A DNA stretch of 64,000 bases. It comes from Ammoniphilus sp. CFH 90114 (GTDB lineage: Bacteria > Bacillota > Bacilli > Aneurinibacillales > RAOX-1). Positions 1 to 8,197 of this stretch are shown in pieces. The notes under the pieces were generated by a model that was not told the DNA's origin, did no database searches, and saw only the letters and a program-made list of their open reading frames with translations. The DNA lies in NCBI RefSeq assembly GCF_004123195.1, contig NZ_SDLI01000009.1, positions 164,357 to 228,356 of the forward strand. Direction: 5' to 3'. The position numbers and the translations under genes were made by a program. The stretch's first letter is position 1, and each line of letters begins with the position of its first letter.

Positions 1-710
1 TAAAGTCCATGAGTAAATACCCCAGCTAGATCCAGGTCAAATACTACAGGAACAGGTGGTGCAGACACAATTCCCTCGAATTTCAGAAAGCCGGTAAACA
101 AGCCTATGATGGCTGTAATAACCATCCCTATAAATAATGCTCCATTTAATTTCCTAGCCATCAAGATTAACGTAATAAACAATCCGGTCAGAGAAAGGAG
201 TGTAACGGGCTCATGTAAATCCCCGAAAGCAACCATGGTAGCAGGATTTGGAACCACTATTCCTGTCATTTTAAGCCCAATAAAGGCAATGAATAAACCA
301 ATCCCTGATGTAATTCCATACTTCAAGGCACTAGGAATGGATTCAATTAACGTTTCTCTTAACTTCGTGAAACTAAGCAGTATGAATATAAGTCCTGATA
401 AAAATACGGTTCCAAAAACCACTTGGTAGCTTACACCTTGGGTAGCCACCACGCTGGCAAAATAAGCATTCATCCCCATACCCGGTGCAATTGCAATCGG
501 ATAGTTAGCAAAGAAAGCCATATACAGGGTTCCTACCACGGCTGCAATAATTGTCGCCATAAATACCTGTTCAAACGGAACGCCAGCAGATGATAATATC
601 GCTGGGTTGACGATCACAATATAGACCATGGTCAAAAAGGTCGTAATACCGGCAACGACCTCAGTTCGCACAGTCGTATTCATTTCCTTTAAGCGAAAAA
701 ACTGTTCCAT
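1..710 (-). CDS. NCS2-family purine (guanine/hypoxanthine-type) permease, 3' end outside window
   Basis: The minus-strand frame is open from an ATG at 710 to the left window edge (236 codons), so the C-terminus is missing. The protein starts MEQFFRLKEMNTTVRTEVVA and continues with GITTFLTMVYIVIVNPAILS and an IAPGMGMNAYF motif. These are typical of the AzgA/PbuG/PbuO branch of nucleobase:cation symporter-2 proteins, which import hypoxanthine, guanine or adenine across the cytoplasmic membrane with protons. Several hydrophobic membrane segments are visible. A purine-rich AGAAGGGGC stretch precedes the start by about 12 bases. A promoter-like sequence lies at 753-782, and no purine riboswitch was recognised in the short leader. 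The family call is firm; the substrate within the purine group is not determined. Confidence 0.88.
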   Translation of the reverse strand, partial: MEQFFRLKEMNTTVRTEVVAGITTFLTMVYIVIVNPAILSSAGVPFEQVFMATIIAAVVGTLYMAFFANYPIAIAPGMGMNAYFASVVATQGVSYQVVFGTVFLSGLIFILLSFTKLRETLIESIPSALKYGITSGIGLFIAFIGLKMTGIVVPNPATMVAFGDLHEPVTLLSLTGLFITLILMARKLNGALFIGMVITAIIGLFTGFLKFEGIVSAPPVPVVFDLDLAGVFTHGL

Positions 711-752
711 CTTTGTTTATTGCCCCTTCTTTTTGAATTAAGAACAGTTTTT

Positions 753-782
753 ACTATAACCGATACTATTATGCTTGCACAA
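753..782 (-). promoter_or_regulatory. Putative sigma-A promoter of the purine permease gene
   Basis: On the minus strand TTGTGC (777-782) and TATAGT (753-758) are separated by 18 bases, upstream of the ATG at 710. The -35 element is imperfect, so this is a reading of consensus only. Confidence 0.35.
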
Positions 783-795
783 GAACCGTCTACCT

Positions 796-1539
796 TTACA
801 TCAAATTGCATTCTTGCATATATCGCAAGCGATAAACCTGTTGGGCTGTTACAGCCAGATCATCAAGGATCGATCGATTAGCCCACGCTCCAACAATCGC
901 ACCAAGTCCCGGGATAACCTGAAGCATTTTTCGAAGTTCTATAGACTCACGATACTCTGCATAAAATGTCCGCCAAGCCATCACATCTTCATAGGTTGAT
1001 CTGCTTATTTGTTGCTTTCTTTGTGGCCATTCCTTTAGGTCTTGATATATTTTCGCTCTGCTCACATCTCCCGCATAGGCTAGTTGAAAAACCTTAATGA
1101 TGAACATTCTTTCTTCAAAGTCCTTAATATTATATCCGTAAATATTGGATAACTCCTGTAGGAGCTTAAACTTAATCGCAATAAACGCAGGAAAATCAAC
1201 GGCAGATAGCATAATTCCTCCGGCCCCTGTTCCGGCTCCTTCCACCATTGCAACTTTCTTGTAGATCTCGATCGCTTCTTGGGCTTTCTTATCCCGCATG
1301 ACAAAGGAGAGATGCGCGTATTCGTATTCTTGTTTTTGAGGAATAAGGGATACACCGCTTGCAATGGATTTCACCATCCCCTCCACGGCCTTGGCTAGCT
1401 TTTCGTGGACGACCTCCGGAATGAGCGAATCCAATTTTTTTTGTAAAGCACGACTCCACCGATCGAAAAACCACGTAGCCGTCTGTTCTTTTTCCCACTC
1501 TTTTATTTGACTGTATATAAATTGCTGGTACTGATCCAC
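796..1539 (-). CDS. EcsC family protein
   Basis: 247-residue protein from a GTG start, with GGAGGG placed 7 bases upstream. It belongs by sequence pattern to the EcsC family: an N-terminal helical region (EWEKEQTATWFFDRW), a VEGAGTGAGGIMLSAVDFPA glycine-rich hydrophobic segment in the middle, and an IPGLGAIVGAWANRSILDDL segment near the C-terminus. In B. subtilis EcsC is encoded with the EcsAB ABC transporter, but no ABC genes lie next to this copy, so it is a stand-alone member. Biochemical function is unknown. It may associate with the membrane through the two hydrophobic glycine-rich stretches. It lies upstream of the purine permease on the same strand with an 85-base gap that holds a possible separate promoter. 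Confidence 0.82.
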   Translation of the reverse strand: MDQYQQFIYSQIKEWEKEQTATWFFDRWSRALQKKLDSLIPEVVHEKLAKAVEGMVKSIASGVSLIPQKQEYEYAHLSFVMRDKKAQEAIEIYKKVAMVEGAGTGAGGIMLSAVDFPAFIAIKFKLLQELSNIYGYNIKDFEERMFIIKVFQLAYAGDVSRAKIYQDLKEWPQRKQQISRSTYEDVMAWRTFYAEYRESIELRKMLQVIPGLGAIVGAWANRSILDDLAVTAQQVYRLRYMQECNLM

Positions 1540-1657
1540 TCTCTTGCCCTCCTCCCCTCATTGTTATTTTCATACGCGGAAAGCCTGTACAAGTTTCAAT
1601 CGTTCTTTTATTGTTGAAGATAGTGATGTCATTATTTTCAACGGAGGACCTGAGTCT

Positions 1658-2305
1658 ATGAACAAAGAAAAAATCTTACAAGCAGCAGTTAGCTTTGCAC
1701 GCCAAGAATTAGAAAAAGACGCTAGTGGACATGATTGGTGGCATATTTATCGTGTTGCTCAAACCTCAAAAACCATTGCCAAAGAAGAGAGAGCCGACCT
1801 TTTCATCTGTGAACTAGCTGCGTGGCTCCATGATATTGCGGATGAGAAGATTACAGGAAATGAACAAGCAGGTTTGGAAAAAGTTAAAACATGGATGCAG
1901 GATCAAGAGGTAGATGAGCCAACTATCGAGCATGTTATGGACATTATCTCCTCCATGTCTTTTAAAGGCGGTGGAAAACCACCCATGCGATCGATAGAAG
2001 GTCAGGTTGTCCAGGACGCAGATCGATTAGATGCTATCGGTGCAGTTGGCATTGCTAGAGTGTTTGCCTATAGCGGTGCAAAAGCTCGTCTCATCCATGA
2101 TCCGGAGAATCGCCCACGTGAAAACATGACATCTGAAGAATATCGACAAGGAAAAAGCACAGGAATCAATCATTTTTATGAAAAACTTCTCAAATTAAAA
2201 GACTTAATGAATACCGATTATGCTAAAAAATTAGCAGAAGAACGACATCAATTTATGGTTTCTTATCTAGAACAATTCTACTCAGAATGGGAAGGAAAAG
2301 CCTGA
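1658..2305 (+). CDS. HD-domain phosphohydrolase (YpgQ/YedJ-like)
   Basis: 215 residues from the ATG at 1658, chosen because ACGGAGG lies 10 bases upstream; an upstream in-frame ATG at 1544 lacks this. The HD signature is clear: GHDWWHIYRV near residue 28 supplies the first His, LAAWLHDIADEK supplies the HD pair, and VVQDADRLDAIGAVGIAR supplies the final metal-binding Asp. This arrangement matches the small soluble HD hydrolases YpgQ of B. subtilis and YedJ of E. coli, metal-dependent nucleotide phosphohydrolases. It is transcribed divergently from the EcsC-like gene and appears to be a single-gene unit. The exact substrate cannot be read from sequence. Confidence 0.88.
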   Translation: MNKEKILQAAVSFARQELEKDASGHDWWHIYRVAQTSKTIAKEERADLFICELAAWLHDIADEKITGNEQAGLEKVKTWMQDQEVDEPTIEHVMDIISSMSFKGGGKPPMRSIEGQVVQDADRLDAIGAVGIARVFAYSGAKARLIHDPENRPRENMTSEEYRQGKSTGINHFYEKLLKLKDLMNTDYAKKLAEERHQFMVSYLEQFYSEWEGKA

Positions 2306-2420
2306 TAAAGGTTTAATTAGTCAATTAACTTTCTCTGATAAATCACCAATATCTTTCAAAAAAAAACAAATCAAAACAGACCCTATCACCATGCTTTACA
2401 GCATTACGACATTAATTAAC

Positions 2421-2450
2421 AAAGGCTGCCTTCCAGACCAAGGCAGCCCT
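2421..2450. terminator. Hairpin terminator between the HD and MFS genes
   Basis: GGCTGCCTT (2424-2432) pairs with AAGGCAGCC (2440-2448) around a 7-base loop. It lies directly after the stop of the minus-strand MFS gene, followed on that strand by TTTGTT, and may also stop reads from the HD gene. Confidence 0.7.
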
Positions 2451-2454
2451 TCTT

Positions 2455-3798
2455 CTATTGATTGTGTTCTAGATGCTTCTCCATAGGTATCTTAGATGTT
2501 GTCCATAGACTTACAGATGTGATGAGCAGTGCAACGATAAAGACAATCCGAAAACAATCAATCAATTCCATGCCGCCTTGAGCAAGGTTCAAAATAGCTC
2601 CCACAATAGCAACACCTACTGTTGTTCCTATATTACGTGAAAAAAGCTGAATGGAAGTGGAGACTCCTCGCTCTTTCCAATCGACGGCTTCTTGAACACC
2701 AATCGTAAAGGCCGTGACTGAAACACCGAATCCTAATCCCAAGATAAACATGACGATAAGTAACAGCGTATAATTTAGAACCGAAACAAATAAGGCAAGG
2801 ATACTTCCCCCTACTAACAGCAAAACAATTCCAGTTAAGATGGCTTTCTTATACCCAACTTTTAATATAAACTTCCCAGCAGGAACAGCACCAATGTTCC
2901 AACCCAAAACTTGCCCCATAAGAATAAGACCGCTGGCCAAGGGACTGTAGCCTAAGACATCTTGTGCCAAAAGGGGAATGAAAAAAGGAACGACAAACAG
3001 TCCCATCGTTACAATCATTCCCGAAACATTTAACCATAGGATTAATGGATTTTGGAACATTTCAATCCGAATCAGCGGGAATTCTTTTGTTCTTTGATGA
3101 TTGATAAATAAGACAAATAAAATCGCACTGCTGATGACTAATCCAATAATCTCCAACCAGTGTTGCGCTAAGGTAGCAAACAAGAGCGTTCCAATGGCGA
3201 TAATAAGGAGCAAAGCCCCAAGATAATCAATGGATGTTTTCTCACCTTCCCCTTGCTCCTCGAAAGCAAGCGTAAATCCAATCATCGCAAGAATTCCCAC
3301 AGGGATATTCAACCAGAAGATCCAACTCCAATGAGTATTTTCTATAATCCAACCTCCTACAACCGGACCGGCAATCCCTGCAACCGCCCACATACTGCTA
3401 AATAAACCCTGAATCTTCCCTCGATTCTTAATATCATATAAATCTCCTGCAATCGTAACGGTAAGTGGCAATACTCCCCCGGCACCTAGACCTTGAATCA
3501 CTCTGAATAGAACCAACTGCCACATGGTGGCTGACAACGCACAAAGAGCTGAACCAATAAGAAAAAGTCCAAGGGCAAACAGGTATACCTTCTTTCGTCC
3601 AAATCGATCAGCCAGTTTCCCATAGATTGGTACCGTAATTGTACTTGATAGCATATAGGCGGAAAACACCCAACTATACAGTTCAATATCCCCTAAGATC
3701 TTCTGGACCTCAGGCATTGCTGTACTCATGATCATCTGGTCTAAGGCGGCTAGAAGCATCCCTAAGGTGATACTTGCAACAACAACTCCTCTTTTCAC
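2455..3798 (-). CDS. MFS drug/metabolite exporter, DHA2 (EmrB/QacA) type
   Basis: 447-residue polytopic membrane protein starting at a GTG with AAGGGG upstream. It opens with LAALDQMIMSTAMPEV, the DHA2-subfamily motif (LDxTIVNVALP-like) in the first membrane segment. It then carries the MFS motif A GKLADRFGRKKVY after the second segment, motif B RVIQGLGAGG, and motif C-like GPVVGGWI. Such proteins use the proton gradient to expel drugs, dyes or metabolites. The N-terminal half is well conserved; substrate is unknown. No MarR- or TetR-type regulator gene is adjacent. The divergent intergenic region upstream holds a DnaA-box cluster. Confidence 0.87.
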   Translation of the reverse strand: MKRGVVVASITLGMLLAALDQMIMSTAMPEVQKILGDIELYSWVFSAYMLSSTITVPIYGKLADRFGRKKVYLFALGLFLIGSALCALSATMWQLVLFRVIQGLGAGGVLPLTVTIAGDLYDIKNRGKIQGLFSSMWAVAGIAGPVVGGWIIENTHWSWIFWLNIPVGILAMIGFTLAFEEQGEGEKTSIDYLGALLLIIAIGTLLFATLAQHWLEIIGLVISSAILFVLFINHQRTKEFPLIRIEMFQNPLILWLNVSGMIVTMGLFVVPFFIPLLAQDVLGYSPLASGLILMGQVLGWNIGAVPAGKFILKVGYKKAILTGIVLLLVGGSILALFVSVLNYTLLLIVMFILGLGFGVSVTAFTIGVQEAVDWKERGVSTSIQLFSRNIGTTVGVAIVGAILNLAQGGMELIDCFRIVFIVALLITSVSLWTTSKIPMEKHLEHNQ

Positions 3799-3918
3799 AT
3801 TTCCCCTTCTCTCTGCCGATCATTTCTTCCCATTATAATGGAAAGCTAAAGATAAGAAAACGTAAACGTAGTTCATACCAAGCTGTATCATCTTCCTTTA
3901 CCCACATAACCTTTTCAG

Positions 3919-3953
3919 TTATTCACAAGTTATCCACAGAAAAATGTGGATAG
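3919..3953. promoter_or_regulatory. Cluster of three DnaA boxes
   Basis: TTATTCACA (3919-3927) and the perfect consensus box TTATCCACA (3930-3938) lie head-to-tail 11 bases apart. An inverted box, TGTGGATAG (3945-3953), follows; the last two form the dyad TATCCACA-gaaaaa-TGTGGATA. The cluster sits between the divergent MFS and UPF0316 genes. There is no dnaA, dnaN, rpmH or gyrB nearby, so it is not the chromosomal origin. It may titrate DnaA or regulate the flanking genes. Confidence 0.7.
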
Positions 3954-4072
3954 TATGACATCCGACTTTCATCGACAATTTCCTCGGAAATAACACATTT
4001 TCCAACATTTCCATGCGATTTGGCTTTTTAGCTCATGTATGTTACCATAAGCCCCTAAAGGAGGGAAGAGTT

Positions 4073-4591
4073 ATGGATGGTTTAGGTATTATTGCAACTA
4101 TATTTATTATTAATATCGTTTACGTTTCCTTATTTACGATAAGGCTTATCTTCGTCATGAAAGGACAACGACTTCTTGCTTCCTTCTTAAGCATGATTGA
4201 AGTCTTTGTCTATCTGATCGGTCTAAATATTGTATTGGCTAATATCGACAAACCGCTCAATCTATTAGCTTACTGTATCGGTTGGGGAACAGGGGTTTAT
4301 TTGGGAAGTAAGATTGAAGAATGGCTAGCCTTAGGATACGTCACCATTCAAATTGTCGTAGATTCTTCAGAGACGAACTTACCGTCTGTATTAAGAGATA
4401 AAGGATACGGAGTCACAAGTTGGCTTGCAGAGGGGAAAGATGGAAATCGCATTACCATGCTCGTGTTAGCCAAACGAAGCAATGAAAAAAAGCTCTTGAA
4501 TGCCGTAGAGCAACTGGCACCAAAAGCTTTTGTCATCTCGTATGATCCAAGATATTTTAAGGGCGGATTCTGGACCAAGCGATTAAAATAA
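4073..4591 (+). CDS. UPF0316 family membrane protein (YebE-like, DUF2179)
   Basis: 172 residues from the ATG at 4073, which has AAAGGAGGGAAGAG in front; an upstream in-frame ATG at 4013 has no such site. Three hydrophobic segments cover roughly residues 5-25, 38-58 and 63-82. They include the family-typical IGLNIVLANIDKP and YCIGWGTGVYLGSKIEEWLALGY. A soluble C-terminal domain (DUF2179/DUF5698 arrangement) follows. Function is unknown in the family; the soluble domain resembles small ligand-binding domains. It ends at a hairpin shared with the convergent yyaC-like gene. Confidence 0.85.
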   Translation: MDGLGIIATIFIINIVYVSLFTIRLIFVMKGQRLLASFLSMIEVFVYLIGLNIVLANIDKPLNLLAYCIGWGTGVYLGSKIEEWLALGYVTIQIVVDSSETNLPSVLRDKGYGVTSWLAEGKDGNRITMLVLAKRSNEKKLLNAVEQLAPKAFVISYDPRYFKGGFWTKRLK

Positions 4592-4594
4592 GAT

Positions 4595-5239
4595 CTACCC
4601 AAGTAAAGGGGAATAATATTCCCCTTTTAAATGTTTAAGGTAAGTGATAACCTCCACATCCTCTTCGAACACATTAACCGTTCTCTGTTGAGGGATGGGG
4701 AAGCGTTTCATAAGGGCGGAAGACAACGTGATGACCATCGGAATCACAAGGGACAGGGAAGTTTGGGAGAGAATTTGACTGTCACTCTTCCAGTCCTTCA
4801 AATTCACGACTCCGAGAATTCCGATATCCCCTACTCCCGGCAGGTCCTTCCCTATTCCTGCGCCAGGACGAAGGGGACCAGAGAAGACGGCAAAACTTTC
4901 TATATAAGAAAACGTCCCTAGAGCAGCGTCAATGGCAATAACAAACTTACCCTTAGGAATCTCATTCCATTTTTTCGTTATATTCTTGGCATCAATGGGA
5001 TCATGGATTGTCCCATACACATTCTTATATCCATTCGACTTGAGATAGGAACCCACTAAAGGGCCAAAACAATCCCCACTGACACGGTTGGTCCCAATGC
5101 AGAAGAAAACCACATCATCCCTGTTCAATTGAGAAGGAATAACTTCGGCAAAAGACCTGAGAACATCCCATTCCGTCTTGTTAATGGATTTTGTTTTTCT
5201 TTTTGGAAATATCTTCCTTAATAACCCGAACAACTTCAC
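4595..5239 (-). CDS. yyaC: Putative sporulation protein YyaC (spore-protease-like)
   Basis: 214 residues from a GTG start with AGGAGAG four bases upstream. Residues 40-200 match the YyaC family, which is related to the GPR germination protease fold. Visible blocks are VVFFCIGTNRVSGDCFGPLVG near residue 42, VYGTIHDPIDAKN, FVIAIDAALG and GPLRPGAGIGKDLPGVGDIGI. The GDxxGP motif and the conserved Asp of AIDAALG parallel the peptidase-like active site of this superfamily. Found in spore formers; its cellular role is not established. A perfect 32-bp palindrome lies 45 bases upstream of the start, shared with the divergent ydjO-like gene. Confidence 0.85.
   Translation of the reverse strand: MKLFGLLRKIFPKRKTKSINKTEWDVLRSFAEVIPSQLNRDDVVFFCIGTNRVSGDCFGPLVGSYLKSNGYKNVYGTIHDPIDAKNITKKWNEIPKGKFVIAIDAALGTFSYIESFAVFSGPLRPGAGIGKDLPGVGDIGILGVVNLKDWKSDSQILSQTSLSLVIPMVITLSSALMKRFPIPQQRTVNVFEEDVEVITYLKHLKGEYYSPLLG
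4604..4629. terminator. Bidirectional hairpin between the UPF0316 and yyaC-like genes
   Basis: AAAGGGGAATA and ATATTCCCCTTT form a near-perfect palindrome between converging genes. The hairpin overlaps the last codons of the minus-strand gene. Confidence 0.65.
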
Positions 5240-5283
5240 TCTCTCCTAACCTAAATTCCGCTTTCTTCTATTCTACCATTTTT

Positions 5284-5315
5284 AACTCTTACTAACACAT
5301 GTGTTAGTAAGAGTT
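5284..5315. promoter_or_regulatory. Perfect 32-bp palindrome between divergent yyaC and ydjO-like genes
   Basis: The left half AACTCTTACTAACACA (5284-5299) is exactly the reverse complement of 5300-5315, with no spacer. Both neighbouring genes read away from it and no U-tract follows, so it is more likely a protein-binding operator than a terminator. Confidence 0.6.
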
Positions 5316-5387
5316 CATCTTTTGTTCAAACTTATATATTGTTGGAATTAACTGTATAGTCGCTTTCTGACTTTCGGAGGAGATAAT

Positions 5388-5402
5388 ATGGATGTTCCTT
5401 GA
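5388..5402 (+). other. Possible four-codon leader ORF (MDVP) upstream of ydjO-like gene
   Basis: A strong Shine-Dalgarno sequence (CGGAGG ending at 5380) is followed 7 bases later by ATG GAT GTT CCT TGA. It is in a different frame from the downstream ydjO-like gene at 5435, whose own site (GGGTGG) is weaker. It is therefore a candidate leader peptide or ribosome standby site. Confidence 0.35.
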
Positions 5403-5434
5403 TATTTAAGCTCCGAAGAAGGGTGGAATCGGTA

Positions 5435-5695
5435 ATGTCTGAAAACCAAGAGCATCAACCATTGGTAACCGAGTCAGAACATATCCAAGCGCCTGAGGCT
5501 GATACACCAACCGAGGTTTGGGAATGCGAAGCTAACGAATGTAAAGGCTGGATGAGGAAGAACTATTCTCTAGATACCACGCCAAACTGCCCATTATGCC
5601 AAACCCAAATGAGGTCCGGAACACGCATGATCCCCCAATTGAAGAAGGAGTTACGACGTCGAGGAATTAACTTTGCCAGAAGAGTACGTCACTAA
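5435..5695 (+). CDS. ydjO: Cold-inducible YdjO-like zinc-ribbon protein
   Basis: 86 residues from the ATG at 5435. After an acidic 30-residue lead, residues 33-68 read VWECEANECKGWMRKNYS and PNCPLCQTQMRSGTR. This gives two Cys pairs (CxxxxC and CxxC) around a WMRKN core, the pattern of the YdjO family, members of which are annotated as cold-inducible in Bacillus. The four cysteines probably bind zinc. The basic tail (KKELRRRGINFARRVRH) could contact nucleic acid, which is inference. A strong terminator follows, so it is a single-gene unit. The upstream region holds the 32-bp palindrome and a possible MDVP leader. Confidence 0.82.
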   Translation: MSENQEHQPLVTESEHIQAPEADTPTEVWECEANECKGWMRKNYSLDTTPNCPLCQTQMRSGTRMIPQLKKELRRRGINFARRVRH

Positions 5696-5702
5696 TTAAA
5701 TT

Positions 5703-5741
5703 AGCTGTGCCTTTAGTCCTAAGAAAAGGCGCAGCTTTTTT
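5703..5741 (+). terminator. Intrinsic terminator of the ydjO-like gene
   Basis: AGCTGTGCCTTT (5703-5714) pairs with AAAGGCGCAGCT (5725-5736) with a single G-U wobble, followed by six T residues. Confidence 0.88.
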
Positions 5742-5771
5742 CATACTAGTAAACCATTGTGATGAATTTTA

Positions 5772-5800
5772 TTGAAAATTTGCAACGCAATCGGTAAAAT
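5772..5800 (+). promoter_or_regulatory. Putative sigma-A promoter for the riboswitch-cheX-mcp operon
   Basis: TTGAAA (5772-5777) and TAAAAT (5795-5800) are separated by 17 bases. They end about 38 bases before the riboswitch core, a sensible place for transcription start. No flagellar sigma-D consensus was seen. Confidence 0.5.
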
Positions 5801-5824
5801 AGAACTACTATTATAAGTTAGATA

Positions 5825-5977
5825 ATGATCAGATAAAAGGCAAACCTATTCGAAAGATAGGGACGCAAAGCCATGGGTCTACAGCTCATTAGAGCCACGA
5901 TTGCCAGGTTGCCGATAAGCTCAAAATTCAAATTGTGCTGAACGGCTATTCTTTTTAAGAATAGTTTTTTATTTTTT
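5825..5977 (+). promoter_or_regulatory. Cyclic-di-GMP-I (GEMM-I) riboswitch with expression-platform terminator
   Basis: The core at 5838-5914 contains the conserved GEMM blocks in order. These are GGCAAACC, a stem CCTAT/ATAGG closed by a GAAA tetraloop (cGAAAg), GGGACGCAAAGCC, a second stem, and GCCAGGTTGCCG as the tetraloop-receptor strand. These are the hallmarks of class-I cyclic-di-GMP aptamers. Downstream lies an 8-bp stem CTATTCTT/AAGAATAG (5946-5964) followed by TTTTTTATTTTTT, a textbook terminator just before cheX. The arrangement implies transcriptional control of cheX and the chemoreceptor gene by cyclic-di-GMP. Whether ligand turns expression on or off cannot be decided by eye. 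Confidence 0.93.
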
Positions 5978-6007
5978 CTTAAGCTGACAGAAAAGAGATG
6001 ATTAACC

Positions 6008-6460
6008 ATGACCATTAGTGGAAAGAACGCAGATATTGTCGAAACCCTCTTCCACGTTGTACCATCCGTCATACCTTTCCCAGTTTCTCTTCAACAGCCT
6101 ATCAGCCTCATTCCTTCCATCCTTCAACCAGAATGGGGGGTTTTAATTGGAATTACCGGCGATATACGTGGTCGGTTGCTAGTTAAGGGAACGTCGCAAA
6201 CCTTTGGTTTACTAGGCCAGAATTTATTCGGAATGACATTAGAAGGCCCAATGCTAGAATCTTTTACAGGGGAATTTGGTAATATGATCGCTGGGAATCT
6301 CTCAGCGCACATCTATCAGTTGGGCTTCACCATTGACATTACCCCTCCTACTCTCATGATGGGTGAATCGAATTTCCAGGATTCTGACCATGGCTTTAGT
6401 ATTCCTATTGAGATAGAACAGGTTGGCAATATGGATATTGCTTGGCTATTACATAAGTAA
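6008..6460 (+). CDS. cheX: CheX-type chemotaxis protein (CheY-P phosphatase family)
   Basis: 150 residues. It follows the CheC/CheX/FliY fold: an N-terminal helix, the strand block WGVLIGITGDIRGRLLVKG, and one helix with the phosphatase motif ESFTGEFGNMIAGN. In that helix Glu89 and Asn92 give the ExxN pair that removes phosphate from CheY-P. A C-terminal strand block follows. The family dephosphorylates response-regulator receivers in chemotaxis, although isolated CheX-like proteins also occur with other partners. It is the first gene after the cyclic-di-GMP riboswitch and ends 27 bases before the chemoreceptor gene, so the two form an operon. No other che genes are in the window. Confidence 0.82.
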   Translation: MTISGKNADIVETLFHVVPSVIPFPVSLQQPISLIPSILQPEWGVLIGITGDIRGRLLVKGTSQTFGLLGQNLFGMTLEGPMLESFTGEFGNMIAGNLSAHIYQLGFTIDITPPTLMMGESNFQDSDHGFSIPIEIEQVGNMDIAWLLHK

Positions 6461-6487
6461 AAATGATAGAGAGTGAGGTAGATCTAT

Positions 6488-8197
6488 TTGCAATTTCTTT
6501 ATAATATGCGCATCTCAAGGAAACTACTCATTGTTTTCAGCGCAATCTGTCTAATTATGGGAAGTGTCGGCTACGTTGGTCTTTACTACCTCTCTGAATC
6601 CAACTCACAGCTGCGCTCAATGTACCACGAAAGATTTTTGCCTGTGATTCAACTTATGGAGGTTAATAAGGCCTTCTCGGAGAATACTGTCATCCTCATG
6701 AATGCTGCAAGCATAAGACAGAGTGCAGAAGCTTTGAATACTTCTATCGCCAAGAATCTCGAAATTGCAAAAGAAAGCATTGAAGCTTATAGCCTATTAG
6801 ACCTAACTAAAGAAGAGCAAAACCTCCTCAGCAGTTTGCAGACGCTCATGATCGCTTATGAGTCCAATACCCTTCAAACGATTGATATTGCCGCTTCAGG
6901 TGATCAAGCTGCATTGGCCATGAGACTTAATGGTTCTTCCTCTCAGAAGAAAGCATTAGAAGACACCATTAATGCCCTCGTTGAAATCCAAAGCAAGAAG
7001 TCTGGTGAATTGTATGAGCTCTCTGATCAGCAATATGTTGAAGCAAGAACTATTATTCTAGCAATGGTTTTTGGCGGTATTATACTAGCTATCCTGTTTG
7101 GTACGATTCTAACTCGCATCATCGTTAGCCCCATCAACCAAGTAAAAAACCGTCTCCAAGAAATGTCCAATTCAGGAGGGGACCTCACACAACGAATTAA
7201 GGTTACTACCAATGATGAAGTAGGCCAATTAGCACGTGAGTTTAACTCTATGCTCGACAGTATAAGAAATATTATCCAAGAAGTGCTTCATCATGCCAAG
7301 CTGGTTACAGCAACCTCAAATGATCTTACCGAGAGAGCTGTTCAAACGAGCCAAGCCAGTGAACAGATCGCAACTGCAGTAAAACAGATTGCCTCTGGTG
7401 CTGATACTCAAGTTCAGAGCATAACAGAAACATCTGTCTCTATGAACCAAATGTCAGCTGGTGTTCAACAGATCGCAGCGAATAGCCTAGAAGTAGCGGC
7501 AACGGCTAAATACACCACACAAATCGCTCACACAGGTAGAGAGACGATCGGCCATTCGATGGAAAAAATTGAAACGGTTACAACAACGGTTGTTCAGTCG
7601 GCAGACATGATGAAGATACTTGGGGAACGCTCTCAGTCGATTGGACAAATTGTGGATGTTATTACGGGGATCGCTAGTCAGACCAACCTTCTTTCTCTGA
7701 ATGCGGCAATAGAAGCCGCTAGGGCTGGTGAACAAGGTCGAGGATTTGCGGTTGTTGCCAACGAAGTTCGTAAGCTCGCCACGGAATCCGCCCTTGCGGC
7801 CCAACAGATCTCTGAGATGATCAAGGAAATTCAGACCGAGACAACAAAGGTTGCGGAATATATGGTGAAAGGGACATCCGAAGTTCAGCTTGGGCTTGCT
7901 GCAGCCAAGGAAGCTAGCAACTCCTTTCAACAGATTCATGAAGCCATTGGAGTCGTGACCAAACAAATTACAGAAGTTTCAGCCGCCACCGAGCAGATGG
8001 TTGCAGGAACGGAGGATGTTCTTTACTCCATCCAAACCATTGTAAACGTAGCAGAATCAGCAACGGACGAAACAGGAAAGGTGCATCATTCCGCTGAAGA
8101 GTCCCGAACCTTGATGAATCAAATCGTATCCTCTGCAAGTTCCATGACGGCTATCGCCCAAGATCTGCAAAAGTTAGTTGGACAATTTAAAGTATAA
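6488..8197 (+). CDS. Methyl-accepting chemotaxis protein (4HB sensor, HAMP, signalling domain)
   Basis: 569 residues from a TTG start at 6488 (GAGGT 8 bases upstream; an ATG six codons in is an alternative). Topology is a transmembrane segment at about 13-35, a roughly 150-residue extracytoplasmic four-helix-bundle sensor, a second membrane segment at about 188-210, and HAMP at 211-263 ([20 protein letters not shown]). A long cytoplasmic coiled coil follows. Its hairpin tip contains the invariant [20 protein letters not shown] and [15 protein letters not shown] that contact CheA/CheW. Being cotranscribed with cheX under a cyclic-di-GMP riboswitch suggests receptor output is tuned to the motile-sessile switch. 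The ligand is unknown. Confidence 0.95.
   Translation: MQFLYNMRISRKLLIVFSAICLIMGSVGYVGLYYLSESNSQLRSMYHERFLPVIQLMEVNKAFSENTVILMNAASIRQSAEALNTSIAKNLEIAKESIEAYSLLDLTKEEQNLLSSLQTLMIAYESNTLQTIDIAASGDQAALAMRLNGSSSQKKALEDTINALVEIQSKKSGELYELSDQQYVEARTIILAMVFGGIILAILFGTILTRIIVSPINQVKNRLQEMSNSGGDLTQRIKVTTNDEVGQLAREFNSMLDSIRNIIQEVLHHAKLVTATSNDLTERAVQTSQASEQIATAVKQIASGADTQVQSITETSVSMNQMSAGVQQIAANSLEVAATAKYTTQIAHTGRETIGHSMEKIETVTTTVVQSADMMKILGERSQSIGQIVDVITGIASQTNLLSLNAAIEAARAGEQGRGFAVVANEVRKLATESALAAQQISEMIKEIQTETTKVAEYMVKGTSEVQLGLAAAKEASNSFQQIHEAIGVVTKQITEVSAATEQMVAGTEDVLYSIQTIVNVAESATDETGKVHHSAEESRTLMNQIVSSASSMTAIAQDLQKLVGQFKV

Noticed and set aside
711..795. Purine riboswitch before the permease gene
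   Set aside because: The 85-base leader lacks the conserved purine-aptamer loops and starts right after another gene.
3919..3953. Chromosomal origin of replication
   Set aside because: Only three boxes and no dnaA, dnaN, rpmH, recF or gyrB nearby; treated as a DnaA-box cluster.
5284..5315. Intrinsic terminator
   Set aside because: Both neighbouring genes are transcribed away from it and no U-tract follows on either strand.
7487..7966. 159-codon minus-strand frame
   Set aside because: Antisense to the conserved signalling domain of the chemoreceptor gene.
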